Assembly (NCBI RefSeq): GCF_000165735.1
Contig: NZ_GL538184.1
Location: forward strand, 78,253 to 142,252
DNA: 64,000 nt
Reading direction: 5' to 3'
Source: Megasphaera micronuciformis F0359
GTDB lineage: Bacteria; Bacillota; Negativicutes; Veillonellales; Megasphaeraceae
This document shows, piece after piece, positions 26,233-34,779 of this stretch. The translations under genes and the position numbers were made by a program. A model generated the notes under the pieces. That model did no database searches. It was not told where the DNA came from and saw only the letters and a program-made list of their open reading frames with translations. How positions within the stretch are numbered: the stretch's first letter is position 1; every line of letters starts with the position of its first letter.

Positions 26233-27714
26233 TCACTGTATTGTAGACTCTTTCTCAACGGCTTCGACTACTTCTTCAATGGCTTCCGTGCGGATGAAGT
26301 ATTCCTGCGCGGCAAATTTTTCCTTGTATCGGAGTTTACAATATACTCCGAAAATAAGGCCTAACAAAGTCCATCCCAATACCATAGCCCATTCTTGCGG
26401 ATACAAGGCCGAGCCCGACGAAGGAACTACGTACATGACAAGCATAAATCCCGACATGAGTACCGCCATAATTCCCACAAAACGATAAGGGCCTACCTTG
26501 TACGGTCTTTCCATATCCGGTTCCTTGACACGCAAAACCAGAAATGACACGGATACCATAAAATAGGCGAGGACACAACCGAAGTTGCCCGCATCGACTA
26601 CCCACAAGAGCATTTTTTTGCCGAAAAATACGGCAATGGTCGTTATAATGCCTAATAAAATCAAAGCGTTTACAGGAGTCTTGTATTTAGGATGCAGTTT
26701 AGCGAAACAAGGCGGAATCATGTGAGCGCAAGCCATGGAATACAAGGCTCGGCTACCGCCGATAAGAAAGGAATTCCAGCTCGTAATAATGCCGCACAAA
26801 CCGCCGATAATCAAAACCTTGGCCATGGCATCGCTATTGAAAGCAATGGCCATAGCATCGGCTGTTACCAAGCCTCCGACTTGATTCATCGCATCTCCGA
26901 TCATGGCATTATTCATTAAAAAGCCGACAGCCCCGATAACGAGAGAATAAAAGGCCACGGCCAATACAATGGATAACACAAGAATACGGCCAATGTGCTT
27001 AAGCGGTGCCGAAATTTCTTCAGCCGCCTGGGGAATAACATTAAACCCGATAAAGAAAAAAGGTGTCATAACGGCTACAGCCAAAGTGTTTTTTATCATC
27101 TCTTGTGTCGAAGCACCCATGAACAGCTGTCCCTGCAGGTTCGCTTCACTACCCGTAAAGCCCGACGCGGCAATGAGAACAATGCCGACCCCGCCGATGA
27201 CCAAGGTTAAGACAGTCTGCAAGATCGCGGCCGTCTTCGCTCCGATAATATTAATATATGTAATAAAGACGACAAGGAAAAAGGCCAAGGCTAACCAGGT
27301 TGCATATATATCAAAACCGCCGACAGTATATAAATAGTACTGTAAAAATCCGGGATACAAATAGGCGAAAATTGTCGGCAATGCACAGGCTTCGAAACAG
27401 ACAACGCCCGTATACCCGAAAATGATAGCCCACGTACAGATAAAGGAGCCCATTTTACCGAGGGCTCGATAACTGAATACATGCTCACCTCCGTTTTGCG
27501 GCATGGCCGTCGTCAATTCCGCATAAGCCAGACCGACAAAGAAAATCATGACCCCACCGAGAACGAAGCCCAACATGGCTCCTGCAACCCCGCCTTGCAT
27601 AATCCAATCTCCCGTAGAAACAACCCAGGCCCAACCAATCATAGCGCCGAACGCAAGAACCAGGATATCCCATATATTGAGTACCTTGTTAAACTCTGTT
27701 TTCTTTTCAGACAT
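26233..27714 (-). CDS. APC-superfamily amino acid permease
   Basis: A 493-aa permease with about twelve helices. The first helix contains FGAMIGWAWVVSTGDWI, and PQNGGEHVFSYRALG matches the conserved region after helix 2 in the APC family. The substrate is not clear: amino acids or polyamines are usual. AGGAG precedes the ATG, and it is transcribed alone, divergent from the hemerythrin operon. Confidence 0.85.
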   Translation of the reverse strand: MSEKKTEFNKVLNIWDILVLAFGAMIGWAWVVSTGDWIMQGGVAGAMLGFVLGGVMIFFVGLAYAELTTAMPQNGGEHVFSYRALGKMGSFICTWAIIFGYTGVVCFEACALPTIFAYLYPGFLQYYLYTVGGFDIYATWLALAFFLVVFITYINIIGAKTAAILQTVLTLVIGGVGIVLIAASGFTGSEANLQGQLFMGASTQEMIKNTLAVAVMTPFFFIGFNVIPQAAEEISAPLKHIGRILVLSIVLAVAFYSLVIGAVGFLMNNAMIGDAMNQVGGLVTADAMAIAFNSDAMAKVLIIGGLCGIITSWNSFLIGGSRALYSMACAHMIPPCFAKLHPKYKTPVNALILLGIITTIAVFFGKKMLLWVVDAGNFGCVLAYFMVSVSFLVLRVKEPDMERPYKVGPYRFVGIMAVLMSGFMLVMYVVPSSGSALYPQEWAMVLGWTLLGLIFGVYCKLRYKEKFAAQEYFIRTEAIEEVVEAVEKESTIQ

Positions 27715-27970
27715 ACACGTACGCTCCTATCCATTTTCTCAGTTCGTGCCTTTGTGAACTTATAAGGACACGTCTTACATATAAGTTAAGTTTTCTTATA
27801 TTTTACCTTTTTGCCCTGCATTTGTATACATTTTTATCATAATAGAATTATGTATAATGCCTTTTGGTTATTCATTCTTTTTTATAAGTCCTTCGGTTGC
27901 AGCAGGCGTTCCCCTATGATAGGGTATAGGTACTTCTATAGCAAAGAGCATGCAAAAAATTTTTATCCAT
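27715..27970. other. AT-rich divergent region
   Basis: The stretch lies between the permease gene and the stress operator. It is AT-rich with several TATAAT-like boxes. A short hairpin-like GTTCCCCTATGATAGGG is visible near 27908. No gene is seen. Confidence 0.3.
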
Positions 27971-28012
27971 GTTGTTTTTACAACCGCACTTCTCTTTTCA
28001 TTTCGTTATACT
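27971..28012 (+). promoter_or_regulatory. Perfect GTTGT-N4-ACAAC operator and -10 box of the hemerythrin operon
   Basis: GTTGT-TTTT-ACAAC (27971-27984) is a perfect palindrome. TATACT follows at 28007-28012, so the operator centre is 29.5 bp before the -10 and close to -41.5 from the expected start. This is the geometry of class II CRP/FNR activation. The same spacing recurs at three other promoters in the window. Confidence 0.65.
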
Positions 28013-28067
28013 GAGGTCAATCAAACCGGTCCCGATAGTGGCCACACACGTTAAGGAGGATTTACTC

Positions 28068-28316
28068 ATGTTAAAGAAAATTTTGAAAAAATTTGAAGAT
28101 ATGAACAGCAACACAGTGACTCAGGATATGCTCGTCGGCGACATTGTTCGCCTCCACCCCGAAGTGGTAGACACCTTATTGTCTCACGGCATGCATTGCC
28201 TCGGTTGCCCTTCGTCTCAACAGGAAAGTTTAGCCAATGCCTGCATGGTACACGGACTTGATCCGGAAAAAATCGTAACGGCCGTAAACCTGGCTATTCA
28301 GACTGAAAAACAATAG
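28068..28316 (+). CDS. DUF1858 (hybrid-cluster-associated redox disulfide) protein
   Basis: An 82-aa protein. The DUF1858 domain covers about residues 18-75 and has the family cysteine pair in HGMHCLGCPSSQQES after DMLVGDIVRLHPE. Such domains occur fused to, or next to, hybrid-cluster proteins and are thought to be redox-active. AAGGAGG precedes the ATG at 28068. First gene of a three-gene operon with an unknown protein and a hemerythrin. Confidence 0.88.
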   Translation: MLKKILKKFEDMNSNTVTQDMLVGDIVRLHPEVVDTLLSHGMHCLGCPSSQQESLANACMVHGLDPEKIVTAVNLAIQTEKQ

Positions 28317-28327
28317 GAGGCCATATT

Positions 28328-28915
28328 ATGAGTGCATTTTTAGGTCCTATTCATTTTTGGTTATACAATAAAATCCGCTTCCAGGAAGATCTCATCGATG
28401 CGCTTTGTGCTCGTGCCGTATCGGAAGGCTGGATTACTGAAGAAGATACACAAAAATTCATATCTACAGATCGCCGTGAACTTCAAGACGCTATTGATGA
28501 ATCAAACATTCACGGTTGGTTACAAGGCCGTATTCATGACGGCGAAGGTCGCTATGCCGCTTTGGTTACAACACTTTTAGACGGTAACGAAAATCGTCTG
28601 CAGATATTAAAGGATGTAGCCTTTCAGACAGGCAAAGCGAAACGGACGGAAGTTCCTACTAACGCTCCTGAAGCTTTTCATCAATTAGATAATACCTTGT
28701 TAAACGGTATGCCCTGTGATCAGGTCATGAAGGTAACGGAAAGCAATCCCGATAAAGTCGTCTGGGAAGAAACGCAGGATTTACACAGCTCGTTCTGGAA
28801 CGGACAAGGTGCTTATTACTATGACCTTCGGGCCGAATTGATTAAAGGCATTCTCGCCGATTCGGGCCTTACCTTCAAACAGACGGATACGAACCGCTAC
28901 GAAATCATAAAATAA
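28328..28915 (+). CDS. Protein of unknown function in the hemerythrin operon
   Basis: A 195-aa soluble protein that I do not assign to a named family. The N-terminal part starts SAFLGPIHFWLYNKIRFQED and is predicted helical. Histidines, tryptophans and acidic residues are spread through it (HGWLQGRIHDGEGRY, DLHSSFWNG), and there are two cysteines. No signal peptide or membrane segment. AGGAGG precedes the ATG and it sits 12 bp after the DUF1858 gene and 22 bp before the hemerythrin gene, so it is co-transcribed. The shared operator points to a role in nitrosative or oxygen stress. Confidence 0.75.
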   Translation: MSAFLGPIHFWLYNKIRFQEDLIDALCARAVSEGWITEEDTQKFISTDRRELQDAIDESNIHGWLQGRIHDGEGRYAALVTTLLDGNENRLQILKDVAFQTGKAKRTEVPTNAPEAFHQLDNTLLNGMPCDQVMKVTESNPDKVVWEETQDLHSSFWNGQGAYYYDLRAELIKGILADSGLTFKQTDTNRYEIIK

Positions 28916-28936
28916 AGATTAGAAAGGAGTACCCCG

Positions 28937-29524
28937 ATGTACGCCACCGATATAATGGTCGAAGAACATGCCAATATTTCCCGCATGCTTCGCGTTATTA
29001 AGAATATGTGCTGTTCCATCTTGGACGGAGCCGCCGTTGATACGAAAGATTTCACGGATATTATCGACTTTGTCCGTAATTATGCCGACGTTCATCACCA
29101 CCAAAAGGAAGAACATACGCTTTTCCCCGAAATGGTCGAACACATGGGTCCCTTGGCCGACACGATTGTCACTCACGGCATGCTTGTGGAACATGATTTG
29201 TTGCGCAGCCACATCCGCAGCCTCGACGAAGCCTTGAAGCTTTACGGCGAAACGGGCCGTACGGAATATAAACTCGATATACTTACAGAAGCAATGGCCT
29301 ATGCCAATCGTCTGCAAGTACATATTGAAAAAGAAAATAACGTCGTCTATCCTTTCTCCGATCGTGAATTGTCCGATGAAATAAAGGAAAAAATAAACGC
29401 CGAAGTAAGACGTTTATTTGACGAAAACGAAAAGAACGGAATAAACGAAAAATACCTAACCATGCTTACCAGATTGGAAGCAAAATACAATCCCCTCAGC
29501 TATGTTTCAGCACCTGCCGAGTAA
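28937..29524 (+). CDS. Hemerythrin-domain protein
   Basis: A 195-aa hemerythrin-like protein. The di-iron ligands are found in VEEHANISRML, VHHHQKEEHTLFPEMVEH, LVEHDLLRSH and HIEKENNVVYP. It may bind O2 or NO or act like a RIC protein, though it lacks the ScdA N-terminal domain. AAAGGAG precedes the ATG. Last gene of the operon, followed by a strong terminator. Confidence 0.9.
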   Translation: MYATDIMVEEHANISRMLRVIKNMCCSILDGAAVDTKDFTDIIDFVRNYADVHHHQKEEHTLFPEMVEHMGPLADTIVTHGMLVEHDLLRSHIRSLDEALKLYGETGRTEYKLDILTEAMAYANRLQVHIEKENNVVYPFSDRELSDEIKEKINAEVRRLFDENEKNGINEKYLTMLTRLEAKYNPLSYVSAPAE

Positions 29525-29532
29525 CTATATAC

Positions 29533-29570
29533 AAATGACCGTACCGATAATTATCGGTACGGTCATTTTA
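29533..29570. terminator. Terminator of the hemerythrin operon
   Basis: A perfect 18-bp inverted repeat (AAATGACCGTACCGATAA) with almost no loop, followed by a T-rich tail. Confidence 0.9.
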
Positions 29571-29664
29571 TTATTCTCAATCATACTGTACAATCTTTTA
29601 TATACATGTGCTGTTTATTGCAAAATCACTATCACTTATGCCTCTTCTAAAAGGAGATTCTTTT

Positions 29665-30699
29665 ATGGCCCCTTCATATAAAACACTCTGCCTCTGCCTT
29701 TCCCTTTTCTTTCTTTTATTTTCTGCTCCCGACGCAACTGCCTCTCCCGGTTATACGGCCGGTATTTCCCTGTCTCCGGGAAATACAATTGCACTTATAG
29801 CCCCGGCTTCCCCGTCACCGGAAAGCATAGCTCCTACGGTGAAAAAGCTGGAATCTTTGGGTTTTCATACTAAAATCGCCTCATCGGCATACAAGCGTTT
29901 CGGCTACCTGTCCGGAAGTGATGCGGAACGAGCCGCCGATTTAAATGCCCTCTTTGCCGACCCGTCCGTCAATGCAATTCTTTGCCTTGACGGCGGGTAC
30001 GGTTCCGGTCGCCTTTTGGACAAACTCGACTATCCGATGATAGCTACCCATGCCAAACCACTCATCGGCTTTAGCGACATTACGGCACTTCAAATCGCCC
30101 TATACGAAAAGAGTCACTTGGCTTCCGTACACGGTCCTTTAGGTGTTACTCTGGCATCCAAGCCCGTGTCTTCCTATTCATGGCAATCCTTACTTCGCCT
30201 TCTCCGGGAAAAGAAGCTCTCTCCCCACCCCGATTTTCCCCCTCACACCCGTCTTATACCTCTCATCTCCGGTACAGCCGAGGGCCGTCTCATAGGGGGA
30301 AACCTGTCCATCATTGCCTCTTTAGTCGGAACTCCCTATGCCTTACAGGGAAAGGATGCAATCCTCTTCTTGGAAGATATCAATGAGCCGTCTTATAAAA
30401 TCGATCGCATGTTGAATCAGCTCTGGCAGAGTGGCTTATTAAGAGATGTGAATGGCATCATTTTCGGATACTTCACAAATTGCTCCTACGACGAAGGTGA
30501 CTTTACAACGCAGGAAATCTTACAACATTATGCCGACCTCGCAAAAAAACCGACAGCTTGCGGCTTACCGGTCGGGCATGATATGAATAATATGAGTCTG
30601 CCCGTCGGCACTTCTGTGTGCCTACAGGTTACGAATACCGCTACATCCCTAAGTTTTACCTCCCCGCTTTTTCAGTCCCGCGAAACTAAAAAGATCTAG
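29665..30699 (+). CDS. Exported LD-carboxypeptidase (S66 family)
   Basis: A 344-aa LD-carboxypeptidase that removes the terminal D-alanine from murein tetrapeptides. Family motifs: IALIAPASPS, LDGGYGSGRLLDKL, the catalytic serine in LIGFSDITAL, the glutamate in FLEDINEPSYKIDRML and the histidine in GLPVGHDMNNMSLPVG. Unlike the usual cytoplasmic LdcA it starts with a signal peptide (hydrophobic residues about 7-22, cleavage near ATA), so it should act in the periplasm. AAGGAG precedes the ATG at 29665. Confidence 0.9.
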   Translation: MAPSYKTLCLCLSLFFLLFSAPDATASPGYTAGISLSPGNTIALIAPASPSPESIAPTVKKLESLGFHTKIASSAYKRFGYLSGSDAERAADLNALFADPSVNAILCLDGGYGSGRLLDKLDYPMIATHAKPLIGFSDITALQIALYEKSHLASVHGPLGVTLASKPVSSYSWQSLLRLLREKKLSPHPDFPPHTRLIPLISGTAEGRLIGGNLSIIASLVGTPYALQGKDAILFLEDINEPSYKIDRMLNQLWQSGLLRDVNGIIFGYFTNCSYDEGDFTTQEILQHYADLAKKPTACGLPVGHDMNNMSLPVGTSVCLQVTNTATSLSFTSPLFQSRETKKI

Positions 30700-30732
30700 T
30701 CGGTATCTCCCTTTTCCTTATCAACAGCACGG

Positions 30733-30770
30733 AAAAAAGCGAACCGTTCTTTCGAACGGTCCGCTTTTTT
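30733..30770. terminator. Bidirectional terminator
   Basis: A 17-bp stem with one mismatch (AAAAAAGCGAACCGTTC) between convergent genes. Confidence 0.88.
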
Positions 30771-30779
30771 CATATCAGC

Positions 30780-31952
30780 TTATTTTTTATATTTTTGTAC
30801 AAACCGACCCATACGTACTAAGCATTCCTTAATGGTTTCCATACTTGACGCATAGGAAATACGGATAAAGCCTTCACCGCTGTCACCGAAAGCCGAGCCG
30901 GGAACAACGGCAACCTTTTCCTCTTGGACCAGTTTTTCGCAAAATTCGGCTGAAGTCATACCGGTGCAACGAATATCCGGGAAGATATAAAAGGCACCCT
31001 TCGGCTCAAACACAGGCAAGCCGATATCTTTCAAGCCATTGTAAATAACTTTACGACGTTCATCATAAGAAGCCTTCATTTCCTGAACTTCTTCATCGCA
31101 TTCTTTCAATGCCGTAATACCGCCTCGTTGAGCCTGCGTATTGGCACTCATAATTGCATACTGGTGCAACTTGAGAATCGGGTCGATAGCGCCTTTAGGT
31201 GCGCAAACATAACCGAGACGCATGCCCGTCATAGCCCACGCTTTAGAGAAGCCGTTAAAAACAATGGTCCGTTCTCTCATATCGGGTAACTTGGCAAAGG
31301 TCGTAAATTTCGTATCACCGTATACGAGTTCACAATAAATTTCATCGGCTAAAACGACCAAGTCGTGCTTTTTAGCAAATTCGGCAATGGGCATCAATTC
31401 TTCCGCCGTCATAACAGTACCCGTCGGGTTGTTCGGATAGCCGATAACCATAGCCTTCGTCTTCGGCGTTACTACCTTTTCCAAGGCTTCTACAGACAGT
31501 TTGAAATCATGTTCCGGATAGGTCGGAACCATAACGGGAATACCGCCGGCTAATTGTACAGCGGCCGGATAGGCTACATATGCCGGATCGGGAATGAGCA
31601 CTTCATCTCCATGGTCGACAATAGCCTGCAAGGCCATGGCCAAGCCTTCCGATACGCCGACGGTAACGATGATTTCACCGGCAGGATCGTATTTAACCCC
31701 ATAATGTTTGTCAAAATAATCGGAAATGGCTTCACGTAATTCGGGAAGGCCCGAGTTACCCGTGTATCCCGTTTCTTTATTGTTAAGGCTGTCAATCATG
31801 GCCTGCCGAACCTTATCGGGAGCTGCAAAATCAGGTTCGCCGATACTCAAGGACAAAACCCCCTGAATCTGATTGGCAATATCAAAGAATTTGCGAATAC
31901 CCGACGGTTTAATGGCTCGTACATTAGCAGATACATAGTTATCCCAATTCAT
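30780..31952 (-). CDS. PLP-dependent class I/II aminotransferase
   Basis: A 390-aa fold-type I aminotransferase (AspC/PatA-like). Visible are GEPDFAAPDKVRQAM, the substrate loop GYTGNSG, PNNPTG, the DEIY aspartate and the PLP lysine in FNGFSKAWAMTGMRLGY, and a late arginine in FIRISYASS. It transfers amino groups between an amino acid and a 2-oxo acid; aspartate, aromatic or lysine-pathway substrates are possible. The ATG at 31952 follows GAGGTGG. It is 72 bp downstream of an AAT-family permease gene and likely on the same transcript. Confidence 0.9.
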   Translation of the reverse strand: MNWDNYVSANVRAIKPSGIRKFFDIANQIQGVLSLSIGEPDFAAPDKVRQAMIDSLNNKETGYTGNSGLPELREAISDYFDKHYGVKYDPAGEIIVTVGVSEGLAMALQAIVDHGDEVLIPDPAYVAYPAAVQLAGGIPVMVPTYPEHDFKLSVEALEKVVTPKTKAMVIGYPNNPTGTVMTAEELMPIAEFAKKHDLVVLADEIYCELVYGDTKFTTFAKLPDMRERTIVFNGFSKAWAMTGMRLGYVCAPKGAIDPILKLHQYAIMSANTQAQRGGITALKECDEEVQEMKASYDERRKVIYNGLKDIGLPVFEPKGAFYIFPDIRCTGMTSAEFCEKLVQEEKVAVVPGSAFGDSGEGFIRISYASSMETIKECLVRMGRFVQKYKK

Positions 31953-32024
31953 TATGACCACCTCATTTAATCTAATAAGTATATTTAACAGCAACTGCGA
32001 TTTTCACAGTTTCCTCTGCGAATC

Positions 32025-33440
32025 TTATTTACCGTCACCTTCATACCGTTCGAATTCAATTTTTTCTTCTTGTTTGTTAAAGCCTACAATATAGTACATA
32101 GCAACCAGGATTACGAGCCAAATAACCGTAGAAATAATACCGATGCGCGTATTCGGCTGGAAGAGTGCCGAAATCAGGACAATGGCGAAAAATGCCAATG
32201 TAAAGTAGTTAGAGTACGGTGCAAACGGCATTTTATAACGGACTGTCTTATAGCCTTCAGGGCCGAGTTTTTTGCGAAAACTCAGCTGGCAGCAAATGAT
32301 CATAATCCACGTAACCATGCAGGCAAAGGCACTGACGGACGTGATAATTTCAAATACCGTCGCCGGCAGGAAGTAATTGAGAACTACTCCGATAAGCATA
32401 AATACGACGGATACTCCCAAGGCCTTATAAGGTACCTTGTTCGAGCTGACTGCTGAGAACATTTTCGGAGCCTTTCCTTGTAACGACAGGTTATATAACA
32501 TACGCCCCGTACTGTAAATACCGGAATTGCATGACGACAAGGCCGCCGTAATAACAACAAAGTTAATAACATGCCCTGCTGCGGTAATACCCAGCTTTTC
32601 AAAAACCATAACGAAGGGACTGCCTTGATGTCCCAACTGATCCCACGGATAGATGGACATAATAATCAATAAAGCCAGTACATAGAACAAAAGAATTCGA
32701 TAAAGAACCTTGTCGATAGCCGCCGACAAATTCTTCTCAGGGTCTGCCGCTTCGCCGGCTGTAACTCCGATAATTTCAATACCCACATAGGCAAAAAGAA
32801 CCATCAGCATCGTGTCGAATACGCCGCCGATACCGTGGGGTAAGAAACCTCCATGTTCAGTAAGGTTCGAAATACCTACAGGAATACCGTCGTTACCGAG
32901 ACCGAAAACAATCATACCCACGCCTGTAAAGATGAGGAAAATAATAGTGACAACCTTGATTAAGGCAAACCAGAATTCGAATTCACCGTAAGCCTTAACG
33001 GAAAACAGATTAGCACACGTCATTAGTCCTAAGGCAACCAGACACGAAATCCATTGCGGCAAATCGGGTAACCAAAGATGAACATAAACACCGACAGCCG
33101 TAATTTCGGCCATGCAGGTAACGACCCATACATACCAATAATTCCAGCCTGAAACGTATCCCGCCAAAGGGCTTAAAACCTGATACGCATGGGCACTGAA
33201 AGATCCCGATACGGGATATTCTACCGTTAATTCACCCAAGGCTCTCATAACAAAGAAAATGGCAATGCCGGCAATAATATATGCCAGGACGACACCGGGG
33301 CCGGCTTTCTCAATAGCCGATGCGGATCCGAGAAACAGCCCTACCCCGATAGCCCCGCCCAGTGCAATAAGCTGAATGTGGCGTTCCTGGAGACTGCGAT
33401 TCAAATCCTCGTGAATGACTTGCGTTTTCTCTTCACTCAT
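32025..33440 (-). CDS. AAT-family amino acid permease
   Basis: A 471-aa APC-superfamily permease of the AAT type. The start NRSLQERHIQLIALGGAIGVGLFLGS is the hallmark of the ProY/LysP/AroP group. PVSGSFSAHA and SGWNYWYVW are also typical. Twelve helices are predicted. The substrate is open (proline, histidine, aromatic or GABA). AAGGAG precedes the ATG. An aminotransferase gene follows, so uptake and deamination of one amino acid could be linked. Confidence 0.9.
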   Translation of the reverse strand: MSEEKTQVIHEDLNRSLQERHIQLIALGGAIGVGLFLGSASAIEKAGPGVVLAYIIAGIAIFFVMRALGELTVEYPVSGSFSAHAYQVLSPLAGYVSGWNYWYVWVVTCMAEITAVGVYVHLWLPDLPQWISCLVALGLMTCANLFSVKAYGEFEFWFALIKVVTIIFLIFTGVGMIVFGLGNDGIPVGISNLTEHGGFLPHGIGGVFDTMLMVLFAYVGIEIIGVTAGEAADPEKNLSAAIDKVLYRILLFYVLALLIIMSIYPWDQLGHQGSPFVMVFEKLGITAAGHVINFVVITAALSSCNSGIYSTGRMLYNLSLQGKAPKMFSAVSSNKVPYKALGVSVVFMLIGVVLNYFLPATVFEIITSVSAFACMVTWIMIICCQLSFRKKLGPEGYKTVRYKMPFAPYSNYFTLAFFAIVLISALFQPNTRIGIISTVIWLVILVAMYYIVGFNKQEEKIEFERYEGDGK

Positions 33441-33826
33441 CTTGCTTCAACTCCTTTTCACATTTTGATTAAATGCTACCGGTAACAGGCGGGTCGTTAT
33501 AAAATGAATACATTTAGACTATTACCGTTTTATATATTAATTATACTGAAAATAAATAAATCAGTCCAATTTACTGTATTATGAATTCATTATATTTTTA
33601 TGCAAATAATAGGTTTTACGTTATATGTTTATACGACCTTTAGTGAAAATACAGGTATTACCTTTTACTTTTAATAAGTGTACATTTTCACTATTATTCT
33701 TTTTCTCGCATTTTTATGTATAATATCACTCGTTTTATAAATTATGTTAATAAAAAACGCATGAGTCCGTATTTTTTCTTGCATTTTTTATATCATATAC
33801 TTTCATTTTATTTTGTATTTTCGTAC
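33441..33826. other. AT-rich intergenic region without a gene
   Basis: About 390 bp of very AT-rich sequence upstream of the permease gene. It must contain the permease promoter on the minus strand, but no hexamer pair stands out. No open frame with a ribosome site is seen. Confidence 0.4.
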
Positions 33827-33865
33827 AAAAAAAGGCTGTTGAATTATTCTTCAACAGCCTTTTTG
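33827..33865. terminator. Terminator after the amidase gene
   Basis: A perfect 15-bp stem (AAAAAGGCTGTTGAA), 6-nt loop and T-runs. Confidence 0.9.
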
Positions 33866-33902
33866 TCTATTCATTTTTTGGGACTACCTATTTAAAAGTA
33901 AC

Positions 33903-34478
33903 TTAACAATAACGAGCAACCGTCTTTCTGAAAGCTCCCAGTTTGGCATACATATTCTTACCCGGGCAAAGAGTATCATTTAAATCTTTATGTCCCAAAA
34001 TAGTCTCCGGTCCCGGCTTAATTCCGTATGTTTTACAAATATAAGCCATCAGAAGAACTCCCGACGATAAGGCTGCCCCGGTGGGCACAGCCCGCTCATA
34101 ATCACCGACAAAGCAAATACCTACCGTATTATGGTTATGGTCATAGCAATGAGCTCCCACAGAGTTCATGGGACGCCCCCTTTCAACCGTACCGTCTTTG
34201 TGAATTACATAATGATAGCCTATTCCGGCCCATTTATTGGCCAAGTGCCACTCATGAATTTTCGATGCCGGAATTTCCTGATCCGTTCCGCCTACATGGT
34301 GAATCACAATGGCATCCGTTCGCGAACGGCGTACGAGCGGTTCGGAAAATTTAAAATGTGTCTCTTTAACAGTCAGCTTCGCAGATTTTCCCTCCCCTTG
34401 AACGGAAAGCGGTATGCCCGTAACGGCAACAGCCAATGCTGAAAACACGGAGCGACGCAAAAACTCTCTTCTATTCAT
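33903..34478 (-). CDS. Exported N-acetylmuramoyl-L-alanine amidase (amidase_2/PGRP family)
   Basis: A 191-aa zinc amidase that cleaves the lactyl-L-alanine bond of peptidoglycan. The start MNRREFLRRSVFSALAVAV is a twin-arginine (Tat) type signal. The catalytic domain has the zinc motif IVIHHVGG, HEWHLANKWAGIGYHYVIHKDG, the SVGAHCYDHN segment, and GHKDLNDTLCPGKN. I chose the ATG at 34478 because of the signal; the ribosome site is weak. It is next to an L,D-transpeptidase gene, which also works on the wall. Confidence 0.85.
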   Translation of the reverse strand: MNRREFLRRSVFSALAVAVTGIPLSVQGEGKSAKLTVKETHFKFSEPLVRRSRTDAIVIHHVGGTDQEIPASKIHEWHLANKWAGIGYHYVIHKDGTVERGRPMNSVGAHCYDHNHNTVGICFVGDYERAVPTGAALSSGVLLMAYICKTYGIKPGPETILGHKDLNDTLCPGKNMYAKLGAFRKTVARYC

Positions 34479-34725
34479 ATTGTATATATTAACCCTTCTC
34501 GTATCGGTAACTTTATAACCAAGTTTCAAATATAACCTTCACCGGGGTTATTATACACTCTTTTTTTTTAATACTGCAAGCTAAAAAATCCCATTGTTAA
34601 GCCATTTGGAAGATGTTGTATATAACTTTTTTCCACCTACAGGATAACGGATAATGATTTTCCTTAATGTATTCTCTTATCATATAATCATATATTTCGT
34701 ATCTTTTACCCGTTTACGGCAAAAA
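34479..34725. other. Intergenic region upstream of the amidase gene
   Basis: AT-rich, no gene seen. Presumed promoter of the amidase on the minus strand. Confidence 0.3.
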
Positions 34726-34766
34726 GAAAAGAGCAGATGCGCCGATTTCGGCATCTCCGCTCTTTC
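34726..34766 (-). terminator. Probable terminator of the L,D-transpeptidase gene
   Basis: An imperfect hairpin pairing AAAGAGCAGATGC with GCATCTCCGCTCTTT; the minus strand then runs into CTTTTTGCC. Confidence 0.65.
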
Positions 34767-34779
34767 AGGCAGTTGTTTG

